Below are positions 28,651 to 37,221 of a stretch of 64,000 bases of DNA, piece by piece. The translations under genes and the position numbers were made by a program. The DNA is from an uncultured Leptolyngbyaceae cyanobacterium. Lineage in GTDB: Bacteria > Cyanobacteriota > Cyanobacteriia > Leptolyngbyales > Leptolyngbyaceae. The notes under the pieces are model-generated. The model saw nothing but the letters and a program-made list of their open reading frames with translations. It was not told the DNA's origin and did not search any database. The DNA is taken from the NCBI GenBank assembly GCA_938023035.1, contig CALIDI010000002.1, positions 83,408 to 147,407 of the forward strand. The letters run 5' to 3'. Positions within the stretch are counted from its first letter, which is position 1. Every line of letters begins with the position of its first letter.

Positions 28651-30306
28651 CTAGAGGCGATGCCCTAAAACCTCAAAAACTTGACGTTGCTCGAAGAGGG
28701 CGACCAGTTCTGGGTTGAGTTTGTTGTGAGCGGCTTCCTGTTTCAAGATGGTCAGGGCCGTATCGATAGGCAACCCTTTCTTGTAGGGGCGATCGCCCGC
28801 CGTGAGGGCATCATAGATATCAGCAACGGTCATAATTTGTGACTGGATGGGAATATCCGATGCTTTCAAGCCCTGGGGATAGCCCGACCCATCTAGTTTT
28901 TCATGGTGCCCATAGGCAATCATGGGCAGGTTCTTTAATTGCTTAGTCCAGGGAATGCGCTTCAGAAATTCGTAAGTGTGGGTAACATGGGCTTGAATCG
29001 CATCCCGTTCGGCCTGGGTCAAATTGCCCCGGGGCACCATTAATTGCTCCAGCTCTTCGGCAGTAATCAACGGCTTAATCTGGCCATCGACATCTCGATA
29101 ACTCATCTGGGCAATTTCTCTCAGTTTTTCTAAGGGTTTCTCTGAGAAAATGTGAGGTTCATTGGCAGCAACGAGAACAGCCCAGTACTGGTCGAGTTGG
29201 GCGATCGCCTGTTCCAAGTCTTGATCAAGCTGGTGTAAGCGCTGACAATCGGGGCAATCGTTCGGCTTTGAGCCATTGTGAGCTAGCTGGTAAGCCGGGT
29301 GTTCAATCAAATAGCGAAACTTTTGCTGGGCGCATTCCATTTCTAGCGTGCGCTGTGCCAAGGCAAAGCGGTTACGCACGACCTCTAGCTGCAATGGATA
29401 GAGCTTTTTCTGTTTTCCTAGAATGGCCTCCGGCACACCCACTTTGCCGAAGTCATGGAGTAAGGCAGCATAGCGAATTTCTTGAATCTGGCGGTCGTCA
29501 AAGTGAATCGCTGCTAGCACTCCTCGATCCACAGTGTTGACGGCTTCACTTAAACGCACTGTTAAAGCGGCAACGCGTTCCGAATGTCCAGAAGTGCAGG
29601 GATCTCGTGCTTCAATAATCTGTACGGATGCTTTGACAAACCCTTCAAAGAGTTGCTCAATGCTTTCCTGTAATTGATTGCGTTCGATTGAGATGGCCGC
29701 CTGGCTAGCCAGCGATCGCAACACCCGCTCCTCCCAAAGGGAAAAGGGTTGCGTTACTTCACAAACATTTTCTACAGTAATCACCGTATCGGCAGACAGC
29801 TTCCGGTTGATCAACTGTAAAACCCCAATCGTTTCACCTTCCTGATTTTGCATCGGTAACACCAGCACTGAGCGGGTACGATAACCAATGCTCTGGTCAA
29901 AACCCTTATCGATTTGATAGGGCACCCCTTCTGGCAAGATGTAAGCATCGGCAATATTGAGACTTTCACCCGTAAGCGCTACATACCCGGCCAGGCTTCG
30001 ATGTAATAGGGGCATGGCAAACTCTTGAAAGGAAGCAGCCGGGGTGGAAAAGTTTTGGGCGGCCTTAAACCACAGCACAGGTACATCGCCACTGCGATCA
30101 ACCAGGTAAACGCTGCCCGCATCACTACAGGTGATTTCGCGGCTCTTCTGCAAGATCAGATCAAGTAATTCCCCTAACGAATGCGATCCGGAGAGCGCAG
30201 TGCCAATCGCCAATAGTTGCTCCACCAACTCGGCCCGCCAAATTGCTTGCTGTAAATCATCGAAGCCATTGGTCATACACTCTACGGGTGGCATGTTAGC
30301 AATCAA
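28651..30306 (-). CDS. GAF and HD-GYP domain protein with a large insertion (cyclic-nucleotide phosphodiesterase-like)
   Basis: 551 aa from a TTG at 30306; ATGs at 30294 and 30276 are alternatives. A GAF domain spans about 45-215 (YLVDRSGDVPVLWFKAAQN). The HD-GYP domain has GHSERVAALTVRL near 238, HDFGKVGVPEAIL near 282 and HHEKLDGSGYPQG near 467. The HD and GYP halves are about 185 residues apart, far more than the usual 60 or so. The insert contains NDCPDCQRLHQLDQ, a possible Cys pair. HD-GYP enzymes hydrolyse cyclic di-GMP; the related Synechocystis Slr2100 is described as a cGMP phosphodiesterase. A cyclic-nucleotide-binding gene lies just upstream on the same strand. Confidence 0.85.
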   Translation of the reverse strand: MIANMPPVECMTNGFDDLQQAIWRAELVEQLLAIGTALSGSHSLGELLDLILQKSREITCSDAGSVYLVDRSGDVPVLWFKAAQNFSTPAASFQEFAMPLLHRSLAGYVALTGESLNIADAYILPEGVPYQIDKGFDQSIGYRTRSVLVLPMQNQEGETIGVLQLINRKLSADTVITVENVCEVTQPFSLWEERVLRSLASQAAISIERNQLQESIEQLFEGFVKASVQIIEARDPCTSGHSERVAALTVRLSEAVNTVDRGVLAAIHFDDRQIQEIRYAALLHDFGKVGVPEAILGKQKKLYPLQLEVVRNRFALAQRTLEMECAQQKFRYLIEHPAYQLAHNGSKPNDCPDCQRLHQLDQDLEQAIAQLDQYWAVLVAANEPHIFSEKPLEKLREIAQMSYRDVDGQIKPLITAEELEQLMVPRGNLTQAERDAIQAHVTHTYEFLKRIPWTKQLKNLPMIAYGHHEKLDGSGYPQGLKASDIPIQSQIMTVADIYDALTAGDRPYKKGLPIDTALTILKQEAAHNKLNPELVALFEQRQVFEVLGHRL

Positions 30307-30606
30307 TTTATCGCCTTAACGCGGTTAAGTCAGGGAATATTTCGGCAAAACTGAGTATGCAGTCCCAATATCACTGTAACAATGATCACCCACCTTCAGC
30401 ACACAATCAATGTTATCCTTAACGGCTACTTCGCTATCGCCCCACGACAAAGTCCTCAGGAGAAATGGCTGATGACATTGATAACCATTGGCTCCCTTGT
30501 CCAAGACACTTCGGTTAGGGCGAGGGGTGCAACCTATCAGGGGTGGCACCTCCCCGCTCTGTTCAGATGAGTAACTTAGCTCAGCGGATGGTTACAAAAA
30601 AGAGCA

Positions 30607-30978
30607 TTAGAGTTGTGCTTTGAGGTTGCGCAGACGGTCAGAGTAACTCCGCATCACATCTAAGGCAAACATTGGGGTTTCTTGAATCGCAAACAGAAAG
30701 TGATGCTCGGTCAGTGCGGCTAGCTTACAGTCTGTTTTGGCGATCGCCGTCGAGTAGCGCAGTTTATCTGCATGGAGCAAGGCCCCTTCACCAAAAACAT
30801 CCCCAGCCTTTAAAGTTTCAATCATGTTGCCATCGACCTGCATTTCGACTTCCCCAGAAAGAATGCCAAACATGAGGTCACCCGTTTCTCCTTGTTGAAA
30901 GATCACCTCACCTGCCGCGAAGGTTTGCTGGTCAGACTGACTTTCTAGGATTTGGATGACTTGAGCTGGTTCTAGCAT
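30607..30978 (-). CDS. Stand-alone cyclic-nucleotide-binding domain protein
   Basis: 123 aa consisting of one CAP-like domain: AAGEVIFQQGETGDLMFGIL, GEVEMQVDG, then the phosphate-binding cassette region GDVFGEGALLHADKLRYST, and a C-terminal helix. There is no DNA-binding domain. The cassette has F-G-E-G-A-L-L with a later Arg (KLRYST), so binding of a cyclic nucleotide is plausible. It is upstream of the GAF/HD-GYP gene on the same strand, 300 bases apart, suggesting a cyclic-nucleotide sensing pair. The binding specificity cannot be told. Confidence 0.85.
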   Translation of the reverse strand: MLEPAQVIQILESQSDQQTFAAGEVIFQQGETGDLMFGILSGEVEMQVDGNMIETLKAGDVFGEGALLHADKLRYSTAIAKTDCKLAALTEHHFLFAIQETPMFALDVMRSYSDRLRNLKAQL

Positions 30979-31645
30979 GGAATTTGCTTGCCCCTAAGGT
31001 GGAAAATAATTGCCGTTTCACCATACTGCTGATAGGTTAATCTATTGTTAATGAGACACTATTGGGAAAAATTCGTAAAACACCAGAGCACACCGCCACC
31101 TTTCCCAAGAGTCTGGACAGTTTTGCGCCACGCCGCCTGCATCCCTCTTACTTGCATGTTCGTCAGGGCGATGCCCCTGCTGGTGCACCCTATGGTCTCC
31201 TCCCAAGTGTGGGTGCAAGAGAGCCAGATTCAAAACCCCTTTTCCTCTTTAGGGAGGGACTTTGGGTGAGGGTTAAAGCGGTGGGCATGGCAAGCCTCTC
31301 TCCTCCCTTCGCTTTCCTCATTGCGGGTCAGGGCTAAAGCGGACAGCGCGGCATCGGTTTTCAGCATTTTCACAAAAACGGTTTGAAGTATGGCTTAAAG
31401 TGGGTCAAACTAAACCAACAGAAATTCACTCAGTCTATTAAGGTTAGCGGTTTTATTAGAGTTCTGATGTCTTCACTAAAGCTAAAAGGCGATCAAAGGC
31501 TGCCGGCGGTGGGCTTGAGTTTAGCCATCCTATCCGCAAAAATGCTGAATCTTTTCAGCTCTGCGGAATTGGCGTCAAGCAAACTGTAGCTAGCTCTACC
31601 AAACAAACCGCCGCTTTTAAGTCAGTGTATGCAGGAGTCCCGGTA
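30979..31645. other. Intergenic region with a repeat copy
   Basis: About 670 bases between divergent genes. It carries the repeat copy at 31111-31245 and a further purine/pyrimidine-rich part to about 31340. 31380-31640 is AT-rich and holds the upstream region of the 31646 gene. No gene is supported. Confidence 0.45.
31111..31245. repeat. Dispersed repeat, copy near 31.2 kb
   Basis: GTCTGGACAGTTTTGCGCC, CTTGCATGTTCGTCAGGG, GATGCCCC, GGTCTCCTCCCAA and AGAGCCAGATTCAAAACCCC appear in the same order and spacing as at 25996-26125. The two copies are in direct orientation, 5.1 kb apart. Confidence 0.75.
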
Positions 31646-32326
31646 ATGGAAAATAATGCGATGTGTTCCGATAACTTGAAGGATTATAAGGCAGGGGTCG
31701 CCGCCGACTTTAGAGATGCTTTGTTGCAGGCAGAGGGCGTTAGCTGCCACTGGCAGGAGCACAAGGGGGTGATGGAGCCAACGATTGTTGTTGCAGCAGT
31801 CCCCGAGGCCCGTATTACCTACCCCTGGAATCCTGTTGAGTTAGAGGCAGAGGCATTTTTTGCAGAAGCCGAGACAGATTCAATCTTTGCTGGGTTGGCA
31901 GATGCTGAAATGACTGAGCGGGCTGATGCTTTCTTTGCCCAACTCAATCCAATCTGGGCTACTTCAAGTTTGCAGGTTAGCTTGTCTCAGAGATTTGCGG
32001 CGCGGGTGCCGGTGGCTCTCATCCGGGCGATCGCGGAGCGGGCCAGCCAAGCCGCCGCCTCTTCCCTATCCCTGGCGGAGCAATTAGTCCAGTCTGCCCA
32101 GGATGTGTTACCGCTCTTGGCAGGCTGGACTTTAGAAGATTTGGGGGTGCAAGCGCGTCCTTATGCCTTTGCCATGCGGGATGGGAGTGCTCAAACTCCT
32201 GAAGCCCATGTCCGGATGACGGATTGGCAAGAACTCTCCGATGTTGAAAAGGCGAAGCTTAGTTTGGCCGTGGCCAGCTATGCCTTGGCGGAGTTAAAAG
32301 CCCTTGACCTTACCGAAAGCGAGTAG
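31646..32326 (+). CDS. Conserved hypothetical protein
   Basis: 226 aa from the ATG at 31646, chosen for GGAG nine bases upstream; a start seven codons earlier has no ribosome site. Ala/Glu-rich and soluble. Visible blocks are YPWNPVELEAEAFFAEAE, a helical RADAFFAQLNPIW, LSQRFAARVPVALIRAIAER and ARPYAFAMRDGSAQTPE. It resembles a cyanobacterial conserved hypothetical without a known fold. Its last 17 bases overlap the 3' end of the convergent FHA-PrsW gene, so the two messages are antisense at their ends. No function assigned. Confidence 0.7.
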   Translation: MENNAMCSDNLKDYKAGVAADFRDALLQAEGVSCHWQEHKGVMEPTIVVAAVPEARITYPWNPVELEAEAFFAEAETDSIFAGLADAEMTERADAFFAQLNPIWATSSLQVSLSQRFAARVPVALIRAIAERASQAAASSLSLAEQLVQSAQDVLPLLAGWTLEDLGVQARPYAFAMRDGSAQTPEAHVRMTDWQELSDVEKAKLSLAVASYALAELKALDLTESE

Positions 32327-33653
32327 CAAAGTTTTGAGACTTCGTTGGAGATAACTCTCGCGCTTTTAAGATAGCGGCTGTTAAGCAGGCATAGGAGAGT
32401 AAGCCAACGAGCAGTAGCAAGAGGGGGCTAAATTCACCAGCCGTATTCCAGAGGGCATGTAAAGCAGCGGCGGTGAAGTAGCCGACGCTCAAAATCAGCC
32501 AGCGCTGGCTTCTTCTCATCGCACTGAGTCCAATAAAATAGCCCAGGTAGCCACTATAGGCCATGTGACCCGCTACCATTCCTAATACGCGAGGGATGAG
32601 GAGTTGCAAGCTGGCAAGCTGTGCAGCGTCTTCTCCGGCTTTGATCGTAGAGTTGTAAACCTCTGGCATATATTGGCCGAGCGTTTCAACTAAGGTAAAA
32701 CCCACTGCTGCCGAGGCTCCCAAGAGAATCCCATCCAGTGGCTCCCAAACTCCCCACTGATAGCGCTGGGGCGATCGCCCCAGTTGAGTTCCCAGCAAAT
32801 AGACCAGCAAAATGGGGATTGCTTTCATCAGTTCTTCCATTAACCCTGCCCCAAAGAACATGCGCAATAACAGCAGAGGAAAGCCTAGAGCAGCGGCATT
32901 AGTGGTTGGAATTTCTCCGGGTAACACCTGGCGAAACAGGTAGATGAACCAATCTAAGGCCGGGCTAAGTAACAGAATAATGGTGATCATTGCAGCCCCG
33001 GCCAGAAGCCACCAGGGCTTGTGTTTGCCACAGAGGCGATAAACAAAGTAATAGGCTGCCCCCGATAGATAAGCCGCCACTAGTAAATTAAATAGGGCCG
33101 GCCGCCCAACTGATAAAAACAGGAGGACAACAAAAATGACAGTGATACTCCCAGGGAGGAGATAGGCTTTATGGGGCAACTGTTTACCCGTTGAAAAGAT
33201 CGGAAAGAGTTGGGTCAGGCTCACTGAGTCGCTTAGAGGACGGTTGAGTGACCATTCCACTTCCCGTGTCTCGGCACGCCCCAGAGCAACTTCCGCAGTT
33301 CGATAGTGAAAGACAAACTCCGGCCCATCCAACCCCAGCATGATGCGATCGCCTGGTCGTAAAACCTGGCACTGCCGGATCCTTTGCCCATTCACATAGG
33401 TGCCATTGGCGCTGCCCATGTCGCACACCTGCCAAAACCGATACCCCTCTGGGGTTTCGCCAGCAGGTACAGGCAAAACCTCGGCATGGCGGCGAGAAAC
33501 CGCGCGATAGATGTGGGAATCGAGAGAAATGTGACAATCGAGGTCTCGTCCTAAAACCAATGGCCCACGTTGACTCAACGGGTAGGACTCACCTTCACCC
33601 GCATCAGAATGAATCTGCTGGAGAACGGCTTGATAGCGATCGCGACTGCTCAT
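32310..33653 (-). CDS. FHA domain fused to a PrsW-type intramembrane protease
   Basis: 447 aa. An FHA domain spans about 20-115: LVLGRDLDCHISL, YRAVSRRHAEV, MGSANGTYVNGQRIRQ, the phosphothreonine-binding loops. About nine transmembrane segments follow, carrying PrsW-like motifs MEELMKAIPILLVY near 270, VGFTLVETLGQYM, HMAYSGYLGYF near 358 and ALHALWNTAG near 397. PrsW in Bacillus cleaves an anti-sigma factor inside the membrane. Here the protease could be recruited by phosphothreonine made by a Ser/Thr kinase; that link is inference. The ATG at 33653 starts a good FHA N-terminus. Confidence 0.88.
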   Translation of the reverse strand: MSSRDRYQAVLQQIHSDAGEGESYPLSQRGPLVLGRDLDCHISLDSHIYRAVSRRHAEVLPVPAGETPEGYRFWQVCDMGSANGTYVNGQRIRQCQVLRPGDRIMLGLDGPEFVFHYRTAEVALGRAETREVEWSLNRPLSDSVSLTQLFPIFSTGKQLPHKAYLLPGSITVIFVVLLFLSVGRPALFNLLVAAYLSGAAYYFVYRLCGKHKPWWLLAGAAMITIILLLSPALDWFIYLFRQVLPGEIPTTNAAALGFPLLLLRMFFGAGLMEELMKAIPILLVYLLGTQLGRSPQRYQWGVWEPLDGILLGASAAVGFTLVETLGQYMPEVYNSTIKAGEDAAQLASLQLLIPRVLGMVAGHMAYSGYLGYFIGLSAMRRSQRWLILSVGYFTAAALHALWNTAGEFSPLLLLLVGLLSYACLTAAILKARELSPTKSQNFATRFR

Positions 33654-33863
33654 TCAAGAAGAGATACGGCAATAACCGCCCCGAAAAATAGCTAGATGGT
33701 TCAATCAATGATGGTTTGGCACAGCCTTGACCTCAGGTTCATGAAGTAAAGAAGCCTCGCCAACGCACTGAAAACCATAGTAAGAGAGTGAAAATATTGA
33801 CAACCCTCAGTTTCAGGACGCTTGGATAGCCAAATTCGCCCGCCAGCGCCCGAACATCAGGCC

Positions 33864-34118
33864 CTACTTCAAATTTGCCCTGGCATCACGGACGGCTGCC
33901 AGAAACAGAAAAACCCCCAACGGCACACTGACGACTAAGATGCCCCCTGTTGGTAACACACCAAAATCGGGCTGCCCAGAAGACAGCTCAAAAATGCACC
34001 CAACGGCAGCAATTGCCGCAATGCAGGAACCTGCTAAAAACAAACCACTCTTTGGAGTCAGCACATCCTTTTCCTGAAACAACAGTTGAGCAAACCTGGC
34101 AGCCGTAAGGCGAACCAA
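33864..34118 (-). CDS. Small membrane protein, two transmembrane helices
   Basis: 84 codons from a TTG at 34118, 29 bases after the def stop on the same strand. The N-terminal part (VRLTAARFAQLLFQEKDV) is soluble. Two hydrophobic segments follow, SGLFLAGSCIAAIAAVGCIF (about 24-43) and LPTGGILVVSVPLGVFLFLA (about 55-74), then a basic tail. The start is uncertain and no strong ribosome site is seen. A cyanobacterial hypothetical co-transcribed with def is plausible. Confidence 0.5.
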   Translation of the reverse strand: MVRLTAARFAQLLFQEKDVLTPKSGLFLAGSCIAAIAAVGCIFELSSGQPDFGVLPTGGILVVSVPLGVFLFLAAVRDARANLK

Positions 34119-34147
34119 GCCTGCTAAAGCCTACCTTACTCAGCCGG

Positions 34148-34714
34148 TTACCCCTCTACTGGCTTGACTGTCTGGGTGGAGAAGCCATTCTTGACTAGCT
34201 CCTGATTGAGCAGTAGCTGATTTTCGACCCGATCAACAAACAAGATGCCGTTTAAGTGATCAATCTCGTGTTGGATACAGCAGGCCAGTAAGCCATCGGC
34301 AGCTAGCTTCTGGGGGCGGCCTTGCTCATCTTTATAGGAAACTTCAATGGCCGTCGGTCGTTTCACGTCTAAAAATACATTGGGAATGCTGAGACACCCT
34401 TCCTGGGTAATCGAAACATCGCGACTCACTCGGGTGATCGTTGGGTTAATTAAAATGAGAGGAGGATTTGCCGCTTCGTCTGGCTCGGTATCAACCACCA
34501 GCAACTGCTTATTAATCGCCACTTGAGGTGCTGCTAAGCCAATACCATCGGAGCTGTACATGGTTTGCAGCATTTCTCGAATTAGTTGCTTGATTTCAGC
34601 ATCGATCTTAGCAATCCGCTTAGCTGACTGGCGCAAAACGCGATCGCCCAGGCGATGCACCCTTAAAGGAGGTTGCTTTAGCTTTTTTTTCTCGACAAAA
34701 AGCTCCGTTGCCAT
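34148..34714 (-). CDS. def: Peptide deformylase
   Basis: 188 aa from the ATG at 34714 with AGGA upstream; a longer frame to 34750 is not family-like. The three deformylase motifs are present: GIGLAAPQV (near 56), EGCLSIP (near 101) and QHEIDHLNG (near 147), giving the metal ligands Cys, His and His and the catalytic Glu. It removes the formyl group from nascent protein N-termini in the cytoplasm. It is followed closely by the small membrane protein gene. Confidence 0.95.
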   Translation of the reverse strand: MATELFVEKKKLKQPPLRVHRLGDRVLRQSAKRIAKIDAEIKQLIREMLQTMYSSDGIGLAAPQVAINKQLLVVDTEPDEAANPPLILINPTITRVSRDVSITQEGCLSIPNVFLDVKRPTAIEVSYKDEQGRPQKLAADGLLACCIQHEIDHLNGILFVDRVENQLLLNQELVKNGFSTQTVKPVEG

Positions 34715-35009
34715 ATGGAATCCTAAATGGGGATGAAAGCTCGGAATCACTCCGACTTAGTTCTATCTTATCAAGCTGACTGACTTGTTGAAAGTCTGGT
34801 TGGCCAAATCCATTATTCCTTTCCTCCCGTCTTCATGTTGGAAAATTTCTAAGTAAGGCTTTCAGTAGCTCCTTGCGGTTGCGGCCTCGGATTAAAATCA
34901 AAGTTATGGTTAGCTTTAAGTCGGGAGTTTTTGTGGTAATGCTGTTTTGACTTCCCTGTTTGGCTAAACCTGTTTCATCGACTAGCTCGTTAGTCGGTAG
35001 TCCTGATTA

Positions 35010-35113
35010 ACTATGAAGCAGGGAGGAGTGGGGGCTGTGCCCTTAGTCAGAAGCTTCCAACCCCCTCTATCCCAAAAATCAGCTTCAATGGAATGACGCC
35101 CAGCTACTTGCAA
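35010..35113. repeat. Dispersed repeat, copy near 35.0 kb
   Basis: GGCTGTGCCCTTAGTCAGAA, AACCCCCTCTATCCC, ATCAGCTTCAATGG, GCCCAGCTACTTGCAAG. It corresponds to the 21.5 kb copy and, reversed, to 52611-52690. It lies in the 414-base spacer between def and the 35129 gene, of which the rest shows no feature. Confidence 0.65.
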
Positions 35114-35128
35114 GTGATCCACGAATCT

Positions 35129-35401
35129 ATGGCAAAACCCACTCAAGCCCATCTTTCCCGCACGGTTGATCGCACTCAATCTCGGTTTTTTCGCGATCGC
35201 ACACTGCAACAAATGGAATATTACATGGGCGCAAAGCTGTTAGAGGTAGGCATCAATCCCCAATCCTCTGAGATCATCTACCGCTGGTCTTCTGAAACAA
35301 AGGGAAGCCAGGAGGTTCTCACCTACAGCGCCTATTGGGGCGATTCAAAGGAACGTTTGCTTGCCTCAGAGGCCAGTCAGCAAGGAAGGGTTGATTCGTG
35401 A
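35129..35401 (+). CDS. Hypothetical protein upstream of the peptidoglycan-binding gene
   Basis: 90 aa from the ATG at 35129 (MAKPTQAHLSRTVDRTQ); a start 12 codons earlier would lie inside the dispersed repeat and is rejected. Soluble and basic, containing RFFRDRTLQQMEYYMGAKLL and EIIYRWSSETKGSQEVLTYS. The TGA stop overlaps the GTG of the next gene (GTGA), so the pair should be translated together. It is not recognised; the neighbour suggests a cell-wall connection. Confidence 0.6.
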   Translation: MAKPTQAHLSRTVDRTQSRFFRDRTLQQMEYYMGAKLLEVGINPQSSEIIYRWSSETKGSQEVLTYSAYWGDSKERLLASEASQQGRVDS

Positions 35402-35919
35402 GCGATCACCCCCATTTCGATGCGACTCAACTCGCTCACCCTCTGGTAAAACCCTGGGATAGGGGGGCAGCGGTTGCTGAGCTGCAAGGGTTACTGCGGG
35501 CCCACGGTTACTCACTGCGTGTCGATGGCGAGTACGGCTGGTTGACCGAGGTGGCGGTGAATCAGTTTCAAAGTCAGCATAAAATTCGTGTGGATGGTGT
35601 CATCCGTGTGGATACCTGGGTTGCCTTAAGGTCTGAGATCAAGGCCGGTAGTCGCCCTGTGAAGCGGGGTGACTCTGGCTACGATGTTTATGAGCTACAG
35701 GGGCTATTGCAGGTCAATGGTTATGACGTTCCCCGGAATGGCTTTTTTTGTGATCAAACCCATGAGAGGGTGGTTCAATTTCAAAAGTATTGCCATTTGT
35801 TGGCAGACGGGGTGGTTGATTCAATCAGTTGGGCGGTGTTGGAAGGTAGCAAAAGGTTACCCGAATACCAGAAGAACCGGAGTTGGTTTTTGAGAACGAC
35901 TGGATCAACTGGATCGTAG
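35398..35919 (+). CDS. Protein with two peptidoglycan-binding domains
   Basis: 173 aa from a GTG at 35398 overlapping the previous stop. It has two tandem PG_binding_1 domains: residues about 15-85 (RGAAVAELQGLLRAHGYSLR, VDGEYGWLTEVAVNQFQ) and 88-160 (RGDSGYDVYELQGLLQVNGY, THERVVQFQKYCHLLADG). There is no signal peptide or catalytic domain, which is unusual for a wall-binding protein unless export is by another route or the preceding small protein helps. Domain call is firm; function is unknown. Confidence 0.8.
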   Translation: MSDHPHFDATQLAHPLVKPWDRGAAVAELQGLLRAHGYSLRVDGEYGWLTEVAVNQFQSQHKIRVDGVIRVDTWVALRSEIKAGSRPVKRGDSGYDVYELQGLLQVNGYDVPRNGFFCDQTHERVVQFQKYCHLLADGVVDSISWAVLEGSKRLPEYQKNRSWFLRTTGSTGS

Positions 35920-35979
35920 GATGTTTCTGGCAAACGACTGGGGATAAGGAGGGCTGTGCTCTCAGTAATGGGGTGGAAT

Positions 35980-36120
35980 CGGGTGCATGTTACTTTTGCC
36001 CTCACCCTTTTCTGGTATGCCCGGATTGCTCTAACCCCTCTCCCAATTTGGGAGAGGGACTTTGAAATGGCCTAGCTTTCCTTCTCCGAGTTAGAAGAAG
36101 GGGCTGGGAGATGAGGGCCT
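35980..36120. repeat. Dispersed palindromic repeat, copy near 36.0 kb
   Basis: Reverse counterpart of 17552-17700. It contains CTCTCCCAATTTGGGAGAGG, a perfect inverted repeat, followed by GACTTTGAAAT that also appears, slightly changed, at 39115. It lies between convergent genes and could act as a bidirectional terminator. Confidence 0.7.
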
Positions 36121-36207
36121 GCAAAGGTGCTATGCTTTCGTGGAATTTCTGCACTCCATCTTAGCCTGTGCTCGTAATTCGATGACGGCCAAGGTGGGAA
36201 GCCGCTT

Positions 36208-36900
36208 CTATTGGGATGGCTGTTCTGGGAGAAAAACTTGCGATCGCTGGTTTTTGGCCCGCAACTCAGCCAAGCTAATCGGGGTCAATTCCCCTTGATG
36301 CAGTGTCCAACAGTGATCGGCAATGTTGATTAACTCGCTGGCATCGTGGGAGACCACTAACAAGCTCCAGTGATTTTTCAGCTTTGCCAGGAGGCCGACC
36401 ACCTGTTGCCGCATCGACCAATCTAATCCAGCAGTCGGCTCGTCGAGTAAGAGCAAATGGGGTTGACGAATTAACTGTACAGCCAGGGCTAATCGGCGTT
36501 GTTGGCCACCGCTGAGGGCGTGGGGGGCTGTGCTTGAAGGAAGATGGGCTAAACCGACTTCGGTGAGGGCCTCGGTAATGCGATCGCGGGTTAACTCAGG
36601 ATGCCCCAACCGCAATTCTTCTAGGATCGTACTGCCACAAAAGTGGCGCTCTGGAAATTGAAAAACCAGGCCACTCAACTGCTCTAAATGCATGGGGGTT
36701 AACTCCTGCTCGCGCCAGAATACTTTGCCCGTTGTCGGTGCGGCCAGACCCGCCAGAATCTCCAGCAGTGTACTCTTCCCTGAACCACTAGGGCCAATCA
36801 CTAAACCCAGTTGCTGGGGTGCCACTTGCAAATTAACGGATTTCAGAATCGGGGTGTGGCAGGCTGGAGGGTGGTAAGTCAGATCGCGCAGATACAGCAT
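36208..36900 (-). CDS. ABC transporter ATP-binding protein, NAP14/ABCI11- and ECF-like
   Basis: 230 aa. Walker A GPSGSGKSTLLEILAGL, Q-loop GLVFQFPERHFCGSTILEEL, signature LSGGQQRRLALAVQL, Walker B LLLLDEPTAGLDW and switch His in VVSHDASEL. The FQFPERHF Q-loop and overall order strongly resemble the plant chloroplast NAP14 (ABCI11) protein and ECF-type ATPases. These act with separate membrane components, in chloroplasts linked to metal homeostasis. No permease gene is adjacent. It would bind the cytoplasmic face of a transporter whose substrate is unknown. Confidence 0.85.
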   Translation of the reverse strand: MLYLRDLTYHPPACHTPILKSVNLQVAPQQLGLVIGPSGSGKSTLLEILAGLAAPTTGKVFWREQELTPMHLEQLSGLVFQFPERHFCGSTILEELRLGHPELTRDRITEALTEVGLAHLPSSTAPHALSGGQQRRLALAVQLIRQPHLLLLDEPTAGLDWSMRQQVVGLLAKLKNHWSLLVVSHDASELINIADHCWTLHQGELTPISLAELRAKNQRSQVFLPEQPSQ

Positions 36901-37221
36901 TTCAACATTTCCAGAAACAAGGACGGTCTCGTTTTCGTCTACCTTAACGCGAGGCTGGCCTTTCTAGAACTCAAAGGAATACCGACTTAACTTGAGGCCG
37001 AGCTAGATACCCAATCGAACGCTTTGTGCGGTGGGGCTTCTATCACCCTAAATCGCAAATCGTTCGGCAAGCTCACCACACGTCCACAACTCAAAACGGT
37101 ATAGCGCCTCTACTCCAACATTAGATGCCCCAAATGCCCTGATTTTCTTGTCATAATGCCACTGGAGTCTTTTGCCCACAGCCTTACCATTTTGTCTGAC
37201 CTATTGTTTTATCTAACCCCT
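36901..37221. other. Intergenic region between divergent ABC ATPase and TPR genes
   Basis: No gene, repeat copy or strong hairpin seen. It presumably contains both divergent promoters. Confidence 0.35.
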
